From Pontiellaceae bacterium (lineage in GTDB: Bacteria > Verrucomicrobiota > Kiritimatiellia > Kiritimatiellales > Pontiellaceae): a stretch of 7,440 nucleotides of DNA. Position 1 is the stretch's first letter; every line of letters starts with the position of its first letter. Location of the stretch: NCBI GenBank assembly GCA_016937035.1, contig JAFGWS010000099.1, positions 1-7,440 on the forward strand, in the 5' to 3' direction. The notes beneath the pieces are model-generated. The model made no database searches, had not been told where the DNA came from, and worked only from the letters and a program-made list of their open reading frames with translations. The translations under genes were made by a program, and so were the position numbers. Below are positions 1-7,160 of the stretch, piece by piece.

Positions 1-1
1 A

Positions 2-1213
2 TACGACGGCAAGGTGATCGCCAGCCTCGATATGGATTTCCTCTACGAAACCGGCTGCCCGACGCTGGTGATGCCGGGCGTATGGAAGACACCGACCATT
101 CCGGCGCCGGTCGTCGAGAAACAGAGCGACTATTCCGAAACGCTGACCCAGCTGATGGGCGATCTGAACATTTGCTCGCGTGAATTTAAGAGCCGCATCT
201 ATGACGGCGAAGTGAAGGGACTGAGCGTGGTTAAACCGTATGTCGGCGTGAATGCCGATGTGCCATCGGACGCCACCATTATGCGGATTGAATACGAGAG
301 CAACCGCGGCGCGGTGCTCGCTGAAGGGATCAATCCGTGGTTCTCCGATATCGACACCTATCACATGACCGCGTCGGTGATCGACGAAGCTGTGCGGCGC
401 ATTATTGCCGTCGGCGGCGCGCTCGACCGCATTGCGATTCTCGACAACTTCTGCTGGCCCGACCCGGTGGAGTCCAAAAAAACGCCTGATGGCGCGTACA
501 AGATGGCGCAGCTCGTCCGCTCCAATAAGGCGCTCTACGACTACACCACGCTCTACAAAACCCCCGCGGTTTCCGGCAAAGACTCGTGCAAAAACGATTC
601 AACTCGCGGCGGCAAGAAGATCTCGATTCCGCCGACGCTGCTGATCTCCTCGCTCGGGCAGATCGACGACGTCAGAAAAGCGGTCACCATGCCGCTCAAA
701 AATGCCGGCGATGTGATTTATGTAATCGGCGAAACCAAGGATGAGCTGGGAGCCTCCGCTTATTATCGCCTGCTCGCCGAAGCGCAGGGTGCGCCGGAAA
801 ACTATGGCGGTAACGTACCGACCGTAGACGGCAAAACCGCACTGAAGATCTACGCCGCCATGAACAAAGCGACCGACGCCGAACTGCTGAAGTCGGCTAC
901 CACGCCAACCAAGGGCGGACTGGCCGTTTCGCTGGCGCTCATGTGCATCGGCGGACAGCTCGGCGCGGACGTGGATTTGTCGGTCGTTGGAGAATTTGAT
1001 GCGGCCACGCAGTTATTCTCTGAATCGAACAGCCGATTTATCGTCTCCGTTGCGCCGAAAAAGGCCGCCGCATTTGAAGCGCTCTTCGCCGGCTTGCCGG
1101 TGCAGAAAATCGGCACCTCGAACGATTCCAAAAAACTCATCGTCAAAGACGCCATTGAAGTCGATATCGACGCGCTCGTGAAGCCGTTTAAGTCGACCTT
1201 ATACGGCGTATAG
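2..1213 (+). CDS. purL: Phosphoribosylformylglycinamidine synthase, C-terminal part (5'-partial)
   Basis: PurL converts FGAR to FGAM, using ATP and ammonia from glutamine, in cytosolic de novo purine synthesis. The gene enters the window already open; the frame can be read from base 2, giving about 403 residues before the TAG at 1211-1213. The fragment covers the second PurM-like half: an AIRS N-type region, the nucleotide-binding signature VSGKDSCKND (fragment residues 190-199, bases 569-598), then an AIRS_C domain opening with PPTLLISSLGQIDDV and containing LFSESNSRFIVSV (fragment residues 338-350). The protein stops about 45 residues after that motif, so the class-I glutaminase domain that ends the ~1300-aa PurL of E. 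coli is absent; a separate PurQ is expected elsewhere. The GTG at 14 is internal, not the start. GC is high here (38-40 of 60 bases in three sampled lines). Family assignment is firm; the symbol assumes standard naming. Confidence 0.95.
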   Translation, partial: YDGKVIASLDMDFLYETGCPTLVMPGVWKTPTIPAPVVEKQSDYSETLTQLMGDLNICSREFKSRIYDGEVKGLSVVKPYVGVNADVPSDATIMRIEYESNRGAVLAEGINPWFSDIDTYHMTASVIDEAVRRIIAVGGALDRIAILDNFCWPDPVESKKTPDGAYKMAQLVRSNKALYDYTTLYKTPAVSGKDSCKNDSTRGGKKISIPPTLLISSLGQIDDVRKAVTMPLKNAGDVIYVIGETKDELGASAYYRLLAEAQGAPENYGGNVPTVDGKTALKIYAAMNKATDAELLKSATTPTKGGLAVSLALMCIGGQLGADVDLSVVGEFDAATQLFSESNSRFIVSVAPKKAAAFEALFAGLPVQKIGTSNDSKKLIVKDAIEVDIDALVKPFKSTLYGV

Positions 1214-1223
1214 GACGTGATGC

Positions 1224-2780
1224 ATGAATACGTTGAAATCCATTCACGACGCGTTGTCCCAATTCAGCTGGGACAATGCGGATATTTCAGCCCCGATTCA
1301 GCTTCTTCGAGAGCACTGGGGCGAGGCCTTCCCAATTCTGAAGCAAGAAATTGAATCCGCCGGAAAAAATCTTTTCGGCATAACTGAAGTTCCGCCGGTT
1401 CTCTTTTTTGTTGGAATCCTGCTCTGCGCCGAGCTGAAAGAACAACGGTTATTCCCTCTCCTTATGGAGATTCTGGACATCCCTGAAGACGACGAGTTAA
1501 TGCCTGTAACCGGATTTCTTCCGATTCACCAAATGGGACGTATCCTGAACGCCTGCGCCACGGTGGAGCAGCTGAAGGGGTATTACTGCGACAAATCACG
1601 CTCTGAAAGTGCGATAAGCACCGTTATTTATGCTCTGGCAAACAAACGCCCAAACGAGCGATGGCAGTCTGAAGATCAAAAACAATGGTTTGCAGCCGAA
1701 CTGAAAAATAATTTTCGCGAGAAAAGCGAAAAATCCCCGTTCGCTGCTCTGGCGCATGCTGCTGCGCTGATTATGCCCGATGAACTGAAAGAGATCGTCG
1801 ACACTCAAACAACATCTTGGTCTCCAAACGACAAACGCCGCGAGTTTATCGAAATTATTCTGGCAGGAATAAATTCCACTGATGGATGCTTCGATTTGGA
1901 CGAACCCGTTAACGCCGAAGATGAACTGCTTGCCATTCGGGAATGGATTCTGGATGATCAATGGGAGGAAGAGTGGTTTTCTTTTAAAGAAACACTGAAC
2001 AAATCGGATGAGCTCTTGGAAATTATTGAAGAGTTTGACGAGTTCAGCATTGTCCCGCCCGATAACATCGGCCCCAACGAACGCTGCCCCTGCGGAAGCG
2101 GGAAAAAATTCAAAAAGTGCTGCTGTGACAGCACGGTTGTCCGAGCGCGTTTTTCCAGAATCAGTTATCAGGAAAACCTGATCGCAACGAAAGACCAGCA
2201 CGCAAGCGACTTTATGTTGGCGGGCTACTTGTTCGCAGAAGAGTATGGTGATTCGCTTCAGCAACTAGCCTGCTGGATTCACTGTGCAGAACAACTTCGT
2301 CCCCTGCTGGGCAACGGAACCGTTACATTGAAAACCGTTGAACACAAACGGCTCTTCATAGGATGCACCCCGCTGCATGAATGGATAAGTGATTTTTGCA
2401 GACTGATTTATCAGCTATACGTGGACAACTCGGCGGCACTCTCAGAAGCCGATGCCGCCGTATGCTGGATGCTGGACAAATTTTCAGGACTATCGCCAAC
2501 GCTCCATGGTGACCTCCTTTCCGCAAGAGGAATTATACGCCTCGAAAAGGATCAGGTTTTACAGGCCCGTGTTGATCTGAGTAAGGCGCTGTCTCTCAAC
2601 CCGGAGAATCTGATCGCTCGGTTCAACCTGATCCGCACCATTTTGAGGGAAGGCGGTCCCGACGCGAAACAGAGCGCGATGGACTGTGCGGAAGAAGGAC
2701 GGCGTACCGCGCCGGATCCCGACGCCTATGACAATTTCATGGAAGACCTAAAAGAAAAAATCGATGCCCTCGCCGACTGA
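1224..2780 (+). CDS. DUF1186-like / SEC-C motif / TPR-repeat protein
   Basis: A 518-aa soluble protein with no signal peptide or membrane segment. Residues about 1-270 are helical and acidic and resemble DUF1186 proteins, with HEAT-like helices that track the state of neighbouring sequence (inferred from pattern, not an alignment). A clear SEC-C motif follows, RCPCGSGKKFKKCC, with zinc ligands C288, C290, C299 and C300 (or C301). This motif is known from the SecA C-terminus and many stand-alone proteins, where it binds zinc and mediates protein or nucleic-acid contacts. Residues about 430-485 look like a TPR pair (ARGIIRLEKD, then DLSKALSLNPENLIARFNL), a protein-interaction module. The ATG at 1224 lies ten bases after the purL stop, with a weak AGGA at 1212-1215. 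The end overlaps the SNF2 gene by 17 bases. Base composition is lower in GC than purL (24-32 of 60 in three sampled lines). Biochemical role unknown; the link to SNF2 suggests a partner or adaptor. Confidence 0.85.
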   Translation: MNTLKSIHDALSQFSWDNADISAPIQLLREHWGEAFPILKQEIESAGKNLFGITEVPPVLFFVGILLCAELKEQRLFPLLMEILDIPEDDELMPVTGFLPIHQMGRILNACATVEQLKGYYCDKSRSESAISTVIYALANKRPNERWQSEDQKQWFAAELKNNFREKSEKSPFAALAHAAALIMPDELKEIVDTQTTSWSPNDKRREFIEIILAGINSTDGCFDLDEPVNAEDELLAIREWILDDQWEEEWFSFKETLNKSDELLEIIEEFDEFSIVPPDNIGPNERCPCGSGKKFKKCCCDSTVVRARFSRISYQENLIATKDQHASDFMLAGYLFAEEYGDSLQQLACWIHCAEQLRPLLGNGTVTLKTVEHKRLFIGCTPLHEWISDFCRLIYQLYVDNSAALSEADAAVCWMLDKFSGLSPTLHGDLLSARGIIRLEKDQVLQARVDLSKALSLNPENLIARFNLIRTILREGGPDAKQSAMDCAEEGRRTAPDPDAYDNFMEDLKEKIDALAD

Positions 2781-5073
2781 CTTTTCTTTGGAAACTCAAA
2801 CCGAAAGACCGGGAAACCCCATCGGGGTACTCTCCCTGTGGACGTTGCCGCATGATCGGTTTAAGAAGAACTATTTTTATGCCGGAACAACCGAGCCGGT
2901 GCATGGCCTGCGTGTGCAGTTTGAATATAAAAACGTTCGCATTCCATTCGACGCCTCGGAAGAGTTGATCGACTGCGGCAATGAAAAGATCCGAAGGGAC
3001 CGCGCTAAAGAAGCACAACTGCTCGAACGACTCAACATTCCACAACTGCGCAAGCTCACTTCCGTCTATCACTGGATCGATGCCTCCGACCCGCGTAGTT
3101 CATGGAAAACCATTGACTCCGACCCGGAATGGTTGCTGTTTATTGAGCTGACTCTACCGCTGTTGGAAACGCAGGGATGGAAGGTAGAGATGGAACCTGC
3201 GTTTCAGCTCTCCGTTCTGTCTCCAAAGAGCTGGTACATTGACTTGGAAGAAGGTGCTGAAGGGCGGTTTTCGGCGCAGGTCGGCTTTAAACTGTCGGAT
3301 CGGCGCATCAACATTCTCCCCTTCCTTTTGGCCCGCCTCCAAGGCCGCCAAACGAACAATTATCTGGAACTCGATGACGGACGAAAAGTGGCCATTCCAC
3401 AGGAGCGGATTGAGTTACTGACCGCCGCCCTGCTGGAACTGCTCAACAAAGATGCGCTGATCGAAAATGGTCTAGCGCTGGAACTGCCATGGGTACGCGC
3501 AATGGAATTGGCGCGTCTCCCCGAGATGAAAGAGTTCCAAACCCAGTTGCCGGAAAATCTAAAATCTGCCGCCGCCGAACTGGCCCAAATCACCAATGCG
3601 CCGAAGGTACGAAAACCGCGCACGCTGAAAGCCGACCTGCGGAATTATCAGCGCGAAGGCCTCAACTGGCTCCAGCTCCTGCGCAGCGCCGGATTCGGAG
3701 CCGTGCTGGCCGATGACATGGGCTTGGGGAAAACGGTTCAGGCGCTGGCACATGTTCTCGTGGAAAAAGGGAGTGGGCGGATGGACGCCCCGTGCCTGAT
3801 TACCGCGCCGACGAGTGTGTTGTATAACTGGGAGGCGGAAGCCGCAAAATTTGCCCCGTCGCTCCGTGTTCATGTCTCGCACGGATCGGGTCGAGCTGAC
3901 CATTTCGAAAACCTTGCGCAGTATGATCTGATCATCACCTCCTATCCTCTGCTGGCGCGCGACGGCGAGGAACTGCTGAAACATCGATTTCACCTGTTGA
4001 TTCTCGATGAAGCACAATTTATCCGGAATCACAAAACGATTGCCGCACGTATCGTACGCCTCTTTAACGCCCATCAGCGAATTGCACTCACAGGCACACC
4101 GATCGAAAATCATCTTGATGAGCTATGGTCGCTCTTCTCCTTTGTCATTCCCGGACTGCTCGGCACGCACGGTGTTTTTCGAAAATATTTCCGTGCCCCC
4201 ATAGAAAAGACAGGAAACACCGTTATACGCGGTCTTCTGGCCCAACGAATTGCTCCCTTCATACTGCGACGAACCAAAAATGAAGTGGCCCAAGAACTCC
4301 CTCCAAAAACAGAAATGGTGCGACATATTGAGCTGACGCCCACACAGAAGGAACTCTACGAAACCGTCCGCGCCGCCACCGAAAAACAAGTGCAGCAGGC
4401 CGTAAAAAACAAGGGACTGGAGCGCTCTCACATTATCGTTCTCGACGCGCTGTTAAAGATGCGGCAGGTCTGCTGCCATCCTCAACTGCTTAAGCTGGAG
4501 GCCGCCAAAGGCATTAATGAATCCGCCAAACTCGACACGCTGCGCGAACTCCTGCAGGAAATGATTCCCGAAGGTCGCCGAATTCTGATCTTTTCTCAAT
4601 TCACCTCCATGCTCCGCCTGATCGAATCCATGCTCAATACCCTTAAGATTGATTTCGTCAAAATCACCGGCAGCACAAAAGACCGGAAAACACCGGTCGC
4701 CGAGTTTCAGGCAGAGCGGGTGCCCGTCTTTTTAATCAGCCTCAAGGCCGGCGGAACCGGACTGAATCTCACTGCGGCCGATACCGTCATTCATTTTGAC
4801 CCTTGGTGGAATCCGGCGGCGGAAAACCAGGCCACCGACCGCGCCCATCGAATCGGTCAGGACAAACCGGTCTTTGTCTACAAACTCATTGCTTCCGGCA
4901 CCATCGAGGAAACCGTGCTCGAAATGCAGGAAAAGAAAAAGGGGTTGATTGACGGTCTGCTTGGCGATCAAAAAAAAGTACTCTCGCGCTGGGAACAAAC
5001 TGATCTTGAAAATCTGTTCAAACCACTATATTCAGAGAACCTTTCCGATGAAGAAAGATCCAAACCAGCTTGA
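2764..5073 (+). CDS. SNF2-family DNA-dependent ATPase (helicase-like), no SWIM domain
   Basis: A 769-aa Swi2/Snf2-type superfamily 2 ATPase that should move along or remodel DNA or protein-DNA complexes in the cytoplasm. Residues about 1-280 form an accessory region as in bacterial HepA/SNF2-type proteins. The ATPase core follows: Q-like motif NYQREGLNWL (294-303), Walker A DDMGLGKT (317-324, Lys323), Walker B DEAQ (415-418), motif III LTGTPIEN (442-449), motif IV ILIFSQF (607-613), motif V AGGTGLNL (662-669) and motif VI DRAHRIGQ (692-699). All key residues are present, so it should be active. Many bacterial relatives exceed 1000 aa and carry an N-terminal SWIM zinc finger; this one lacks it. 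The start is well bounded: an in-frame TAA at 2749-2751 lies 13 bases before the ATG. There is no strong ribosome binding site, and the 17-base overlap with the SEC-C gene suggests coupled translation. Possible roles are transcription recycling, repair or defence; the sequence does not decide. Confidence 0.95.
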   Translation: MPSPTDFSLETQTERPGNPIGVLSLWTLPHDRFKKNYFYAGTTEPVHGLRVQFEYKNVRIPFDASEELIDCGNEKIRRDRAKEAQLLERLNIPQLRKLTSVYHWIDASDPRSSWKTIDSDPEWLLFIELTLPLLETQGWKVEMEPAFQLSVLSPKSWYIDLEEGAEGRFSAQVGFKLSDRRINILPFLLARLQGRQTNNYLELDDGRKVAIPQERIELLTAALLELLNKDALIENGLALELPWVRAMELARLPEMKEFQTQLPENLKSAAAELAQITNAPKVRKPRTLKADLRNYQREGLNWLQLLRSAGFGAVLADDMGLGKTVQALAHVLVEKGSGRMDAPCLITAPTSVLYNWEAEAAKFAPSLRVHVSHGSGRADHFENLAQYDLIITSYPLLARDGEELLKHRFHLLILDEAQFIRNHKTIAARIVRLFNAHQRIALTGTPIENHLDELWSLFSFVIPGLLGTHGVFRKYFRAPIEKTGNTVIRGLLAQRIAPFILRRTKNEVAQELPPKTEMVRHIELTPTQKELYETVRAATEKQVQQAVKNKGLERSHIIVLDALLKMRQVCCHPQLLKLEAAKGINESAKLDTLRELLQEMIPEGRRILIFSQFTSMLRLIESMLNTLKIDFVKITGSTKDRKTPVAEFQAERVPVFLISLKAGGTGLNLTAADTVIHFDPWWNPAAENQATDRAHRIGQDKPVFVYKLIASGTIEETVLEMQEKKKGLIDGLLGDQKKVLSRWEQTDLENLFKPLYSENLSDEERSKPA

Positions 5074-5368
5074 TTTTGATTTTTCAGCGGACCGCCTGCT
5101 GGAATTCCCTGTGAACAAAGCAGAAACGGGATGGTTTGACTTTAAATCGGAACAGTTCGAAGCCGTTCGAATGCTCGAAGAGCGCTTCCACATTGCACTC
5201 AACCGACACGTACGACTGCGACTAAAGGGCTGGCCGGAAGAGTTTGAGGGCAAATTAATGCTCGAAGATCTGATTGCTCCAACCGGCAGGGAAAAATCCG
5301 TGCGCCTTAGGCTCGGCCGACTCACGTTCGATAACACCGACATTGAATATTGCCAAACGCTGGACTGA
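5048..5368 (+). CDS. Conserved-looking 106-aa protein of unknown function, coupled to SNF2 gene
   Basis: A small soluble protein, MKKDPNQLDFDF at the start and CQTLD at the end, with no signal peptide, transmembrane segment, zinc motif or family I recognise. The middle is mixed helix and charged residues (SEQFEAVRMLEERFHIALNR). The C-terminal half alternates hydrophobic and charged residues (HVRLRLKGWPEEFEGKLML, then KSVRLRLGRLTF), which suggests a small beta-rich domain. The ATG at 5048 is preferred: the frame stays open back to 4949, but that part lies inside the SNF2 C-terminus and would add 33 residues. AGAGAA at 5034-5039 gives a plausible weak ribosome binding site. The gene overlaps the SNF2 end by 26 bases, so it is probably translated with it. 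Codon use looks like that of its neighbours. Function unknown; a subunit or regulator of the SNF2 ATPase is a guess from position only. Confidence 0.75.
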   Translation: MKKDPNQLDFDFSADRLLEFPVNKAETGWFDFKSEQFEAVRMLEERFHIALNRHVRLRLKGWPEEFEGKLMLEDLIAPTGREKSVRLRLGRLTFDNTDIEYCQTLD

Positions 5369-5555
5369 ATTGCTCAAAAATCATTCTGTCTCAATTGTTT
5401 TGTTTAATATCATCTATTGATCAGGGATTCGCCGCCTTAGATAACATATTCACCTTCAGAATCAGTGAAAATCTGAATAATCTGTGGATTGATCCCGCAT
5501 CGTTTTTGCGGCGTCATCCTTGACAAAAACCGTTCTTTTCAATACGTCTTTGACC
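5369..5555 (+). other. Intergenic gap before the esterase gene
   Basis: 187 bases, AT-richer than the flanking genes, separating the SNF2 run from the esterase. I see no rho-independent terminator: the only compact hairpin (CCGCA 5495-5499 with TGCGG 5507-5511) has no T-run after it. The gap holds a short degenerate tandem repeat at 5460-5487. A perfect TTGACA lies at 5520-5525, but the hexamer 17 bases downstream (TACGTC, 5543-5548) is a poor -10 box and would put transcription start at about the esterase ATG. The esterase presumably has its own promoter here, but I cannot place it. Confidence 0.5.
5460..5487 (+). repeat. Short degenerate tandem repeat, AATCTGTGG-like units
   Basis: Three units starting at 5460, 5470 and 5479 read AATCAGTGA, AATCTGAAT and AATCTGTGG, a period of 9-10 bases. 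From memory, similar motifs (AATCTGTGNAATCTGTGGAT types) occur as dispersed intergenic repeats in Verrucomicrobia-like and other environmental genomes. That parallel is recollection, not a search. The units are too few and too degenerate to assign a function. Confidence 0.4.
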
Positions 5556-6722
5556 ATGAAAACATCAAAAACGGTATTGATCACTCTCTTGGCGCTGTGC
5601 GGGGCCTTTCCTGCAGCGGCGCAGTTCGGACCGCGGACACAAGTCTCGCTCCCCGAAGGTTCCATTGCTCCGGAAACCAACATTAACCAAAACGGGTATC
5701 CGCGCATTATGCCGGACCTGAGTGTGGTGTTCCGGGTGAATGCTCCGCAGGCGGAACGCGTACAGATTTCTCTGGGAAAAACCTATACGCTCACGAAAGA
5801 TGAAAGCGGGACGTGGACCGGAAAAACCGATCCACAGGTTCCAGGTTTTCACTACTATTCACTGATAGTCGATGGCGTCGATGTATCCGACCCGGCCAGC
5901 GAATCATTTTACGGATGCAGCCGCGTATCGAGCGCAATTGAAATTCCTGAAGCAGGCTGCGACTTCTACACCATTCAAGATGTACCGCACGGCTATACGC
6001 TCTCAACATCGTACTATTCCGAACAGACCAAAAGCTGGCGTCCGCTGAATATTTATCTCCCGCCCGACTACAACACCAACAGCAACAAAAAATATCCGGT
6101 AATGTATATCCACCACGGCGGCGGCGAAGACCATCGCGGCTGGGCCGAACAAGGCAAAACAGGCATCATCATGGATAACCTGATTGCTAAGCGCGAGGCC
6201 GTACCGATGATTGTGGTCATGCCGAATTCCAACCTTGGCATCGGCGGTGGCGGCTATAATATGCAGGGCATGCAGCCCTACAAAACGGAACTGACCGAGG
6301 CCATCATTCCCTTTGTGGAGAAAAATTTCCGGGCGATCCAAGACCGAAAATCGCGCGCCATGTGCGGACTTTCCATGGGCGGAGGCCAGGCTTTCTACAT
6401 TGGACTGTCGAGCACGGATGTGTTTGCCGATGTCGGAATTTTTAGTTCGGGACTCTTCGGCGGCATCCGGGAAGCAAACGGATTTGACGCAGAAAAGGAA
6501 ATGCCCGGCCTGCTGTCGGATTCAAAGAGCTTTAATGAAAAACTCGATGTGCTCTTTATCTCCTGCGGGGATGATGATCCGCGTATTGAACCGACCAAAG
6601 CCGCCGTTGAAAAAATGCGTGCCGCCGGTCTCGAAATAACGTTTGCATCCTATCCGAGCGACCACGAATGGCAGACGTGGCGCAAATCGCTCCACGATTT
6701 TGCACCCTTGTTGTTTCATTAA
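5556..6722 (+). CDS. Secreted CE1-type esterase with N-terminal CBM48/E-set-like domain
   Basis: A 388-aa exported alpha/beta-hydrolase of the esterase D / XynZ-feruloyl-esterase type (carbohydrate esterase family 1), likely removing acetyl or feruloyl groups from plant or algal polysaccharide. Residues 1-22 are a signal peptide (Lys2/Lys5, hydrophobic core, AAA before Gln23); cleavage after Ala22 is likely. Residues about 45-135 match an E-set/CBM48-like domain (VVFRVNAPQAERVQISLG, then DESGTWTG and GFHYYSLIVDG). The hydrolase domain carries RPLNIYLPPDYN, YPVMYIHHGGG, the nucleophile elbow GLSMGG (Ser273), CGDDDPR (Asp341 the likeliest acid) and SDHEWQTW (His370). Spacing of the triad fits the XynZ type. 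The ATG at 5556 fits the signal peptide; there is no Shine-Dalgarno before it, and an in-frame TTG at 5520 would add 12 residues that spoil the signal peptide. LALC at 12-15 is not a lipobox because Leu sits at -1. Exact substrate is not readable from sequence. Confidence 0.9.
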   Translation: MKTSKTVLITLLALCGAFPAAAQFGPRTQVSLPEGSIAPETNINQNGYPRIMPDLSVVFRVNAPQAERVQISLGKTYTLTKDESGTWTGKTDPQVPGFHYYSLIVDGVDVSDPASESFYGCSRVSSAIEIPEAGCDFYTIQDVPHGYTLSTSYYSEQTKSWRPLNIYLPPDYNTNSNKKYPVMYIHHGGGEDHRGWAEQGKTGIIMDNLIAKREAVPMIVVMPNSNLGIGGGGYNMQGMQPYKTELTEAIIPFVEKNFRAIQDRKSRAMCGLSMGGGQAFYIGLSSTDVFADVGIFSSGLFGGIREANGFDAEKEMPGLLSDSKSFNEKLDVLFISCGDDDPRIEPTKAAVEKMRAAGLEITFASYPSDHEWQTWRKSLHDFAPLLFH

Positions 6723-6820
6723 TCCATCTAAGGTTCTCTGCTAAACCAAAGCTGACTTTATACAGGGATCGATTGTTCAGCAACACCCTGCGTGGTCCCC
6801 CTGAGGACGGCTCGGCGAAC

Positions 6821-6836
6821 CATCCCTTCCGGGATG
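6821..6836. repeat. Small perfect hairpin, CATCCC-TTCC-GGGATG
   Basis: A 6-bp perfect stem with a TTCC loop, about 100 bases after the esterase stop. There is no T-run on the + strand after it (gacccactcg), so a terminator is unlikely. It may be part of a dispersed intergenic repeat rather than an isolated signal. Confidence 0.4.
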
Positions 6837-6912
6837 ACCCACTCGGAGAGCGCGCCGTATGCAACTCGGCTGGAATATAAGAAAACGATTGCAGGCCCAT
6901 TTTCCAAAGGCT

Positions 6913-7015
6913 GCATGAACACAAACGCGCTCCCGCAGACGGGAAGCACGCACTACAACACCATGAAAGGTGTGGAACGCGCTTCCCGTCTGCGGGAGCG
7001 CGTTTGTGTTCATGC
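6913..7015. repeat. Large palindromic element, REPIN-like (two inverted 35-base arms)
   Basis: Arms at 6913-6947 and 6981-7015 are perfect reverse complements over 35 bases, separated by a 33-base spacer. The spacer has its own small hairpin (ACACC 6958-6962, loop ATGAAA, GGTGT 6969-6973). Each arm also folds alone. The right arm with its flank forms a 12-bp stem with one bulged T at 6983 (AACGCGC and TCCCG on the left side, loop TCTG 6989-6992, then CGGGAGCGCGTT to 7004). The left arm forms a similar but weaker hairpin, TCCCG 6931-6935, loop CAGA, CGGGA 6940-6944. Two imperfect hairpins in inverted orientation within ~100 bases is the architecture of REPINs, which are moved by RAYT tyrosine transposases. 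No RAYT gene is in view, and the usual GTAG-type tetranucleotide is not obvious. Alternatives are a MITE, a bidirectional terminator without T-tracts, or a regulatory RNA hairpin. The palindrome is certain; the REPIN identity is inference. Confidence 0.85.
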
Positions 7016-7135
7016 CGAGCGAATACGACGCAAGATGCTTAGTCCACATAAGAGCCTCACCGACATAGCGGCGGCTGTATCGGACATGTTGAACATTAGA
7101 CCATTTTTGTTGCAGGCCCTCATCTGTTTGCAGTT

Positions 7136-7149
7136 CCGCCTTTAGGCGG
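7136..7149. repeat. Small hairpin, CCGCC-TTTA-GGCGG
   Basis: A 5-bp all-GC stem with a TTTA loop, 147 bases before the lipoprotein start. It is followed by tctgcccatt, not a T-run, so it is not a standard terminator. It may be part of the same repeat mosaic as its neighbours. Confidence 0.35.
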
Positions 7150-7160
7150 TCTGCCCATTA

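Noticed and set aside
1596..2264. 222-codon antisense open frame inside the SEC-C gene
   Set aside because: The + strand frame carries the SEC-C motif and is clearly the coding one; the antisense frame has no domain or ribosome binding site.
2749..2780. Programmed frameshift joining the SEC-C and SNF2 genes at the A-rich run 2751-2760
   Set aside because: The ATG at 2764 gives a complete SNF2 frame and no supporting slippery-site structure is evident; ordinary coupled translation explains the overlap.
3559..4113. 184-codon antisense open frame inside the SNF2 gene
   Set aside because: It lies opposite the Walker A and B motifs and is a shadow of the constrained coding strand.
4949..5047. 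Extended N-terminus for the 106-aa protein
   Set aside because: The extra 33 codons lie wholly within the SNF2 C-terminal coding region; the ATG at 5048 fits the normal short-overlap pattern better.
5495..5511. Hairpin CCGCA/TGCGG as a terminator after the SNF2 run
   Set aside because: The stem is only 5 bp with T's in the loop rather than after the stem, and no T-run follows.
6777..7049. 90-codon open frame on the - strand containing LPQTG
   Set aside because: The LPXTG-like string lies in the palindrome and is encoded on both strands for that reason; there is no signal peptide, hydrophobic tail or charged end of a sortase substrate.
6889..7119. Ten-base direct repeats TTGCAGGCCC (6889-6898 and 7110-7119) as target-site duplications of an insertion around the palindrome
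   Set aside because: A chance 10-base duplication is quite possible in ~570 bases, the repeats do not abut the palindrome ends, and no transposase lies between them.
6792..7145. 117-codon open frame on the + strand across the palindrome
   Set aside because: It runs through both arms of the inverted repeat, has no ribosome binding site and no recognisable domain; the open frame is a by-product of GC-rich repeat DNA.
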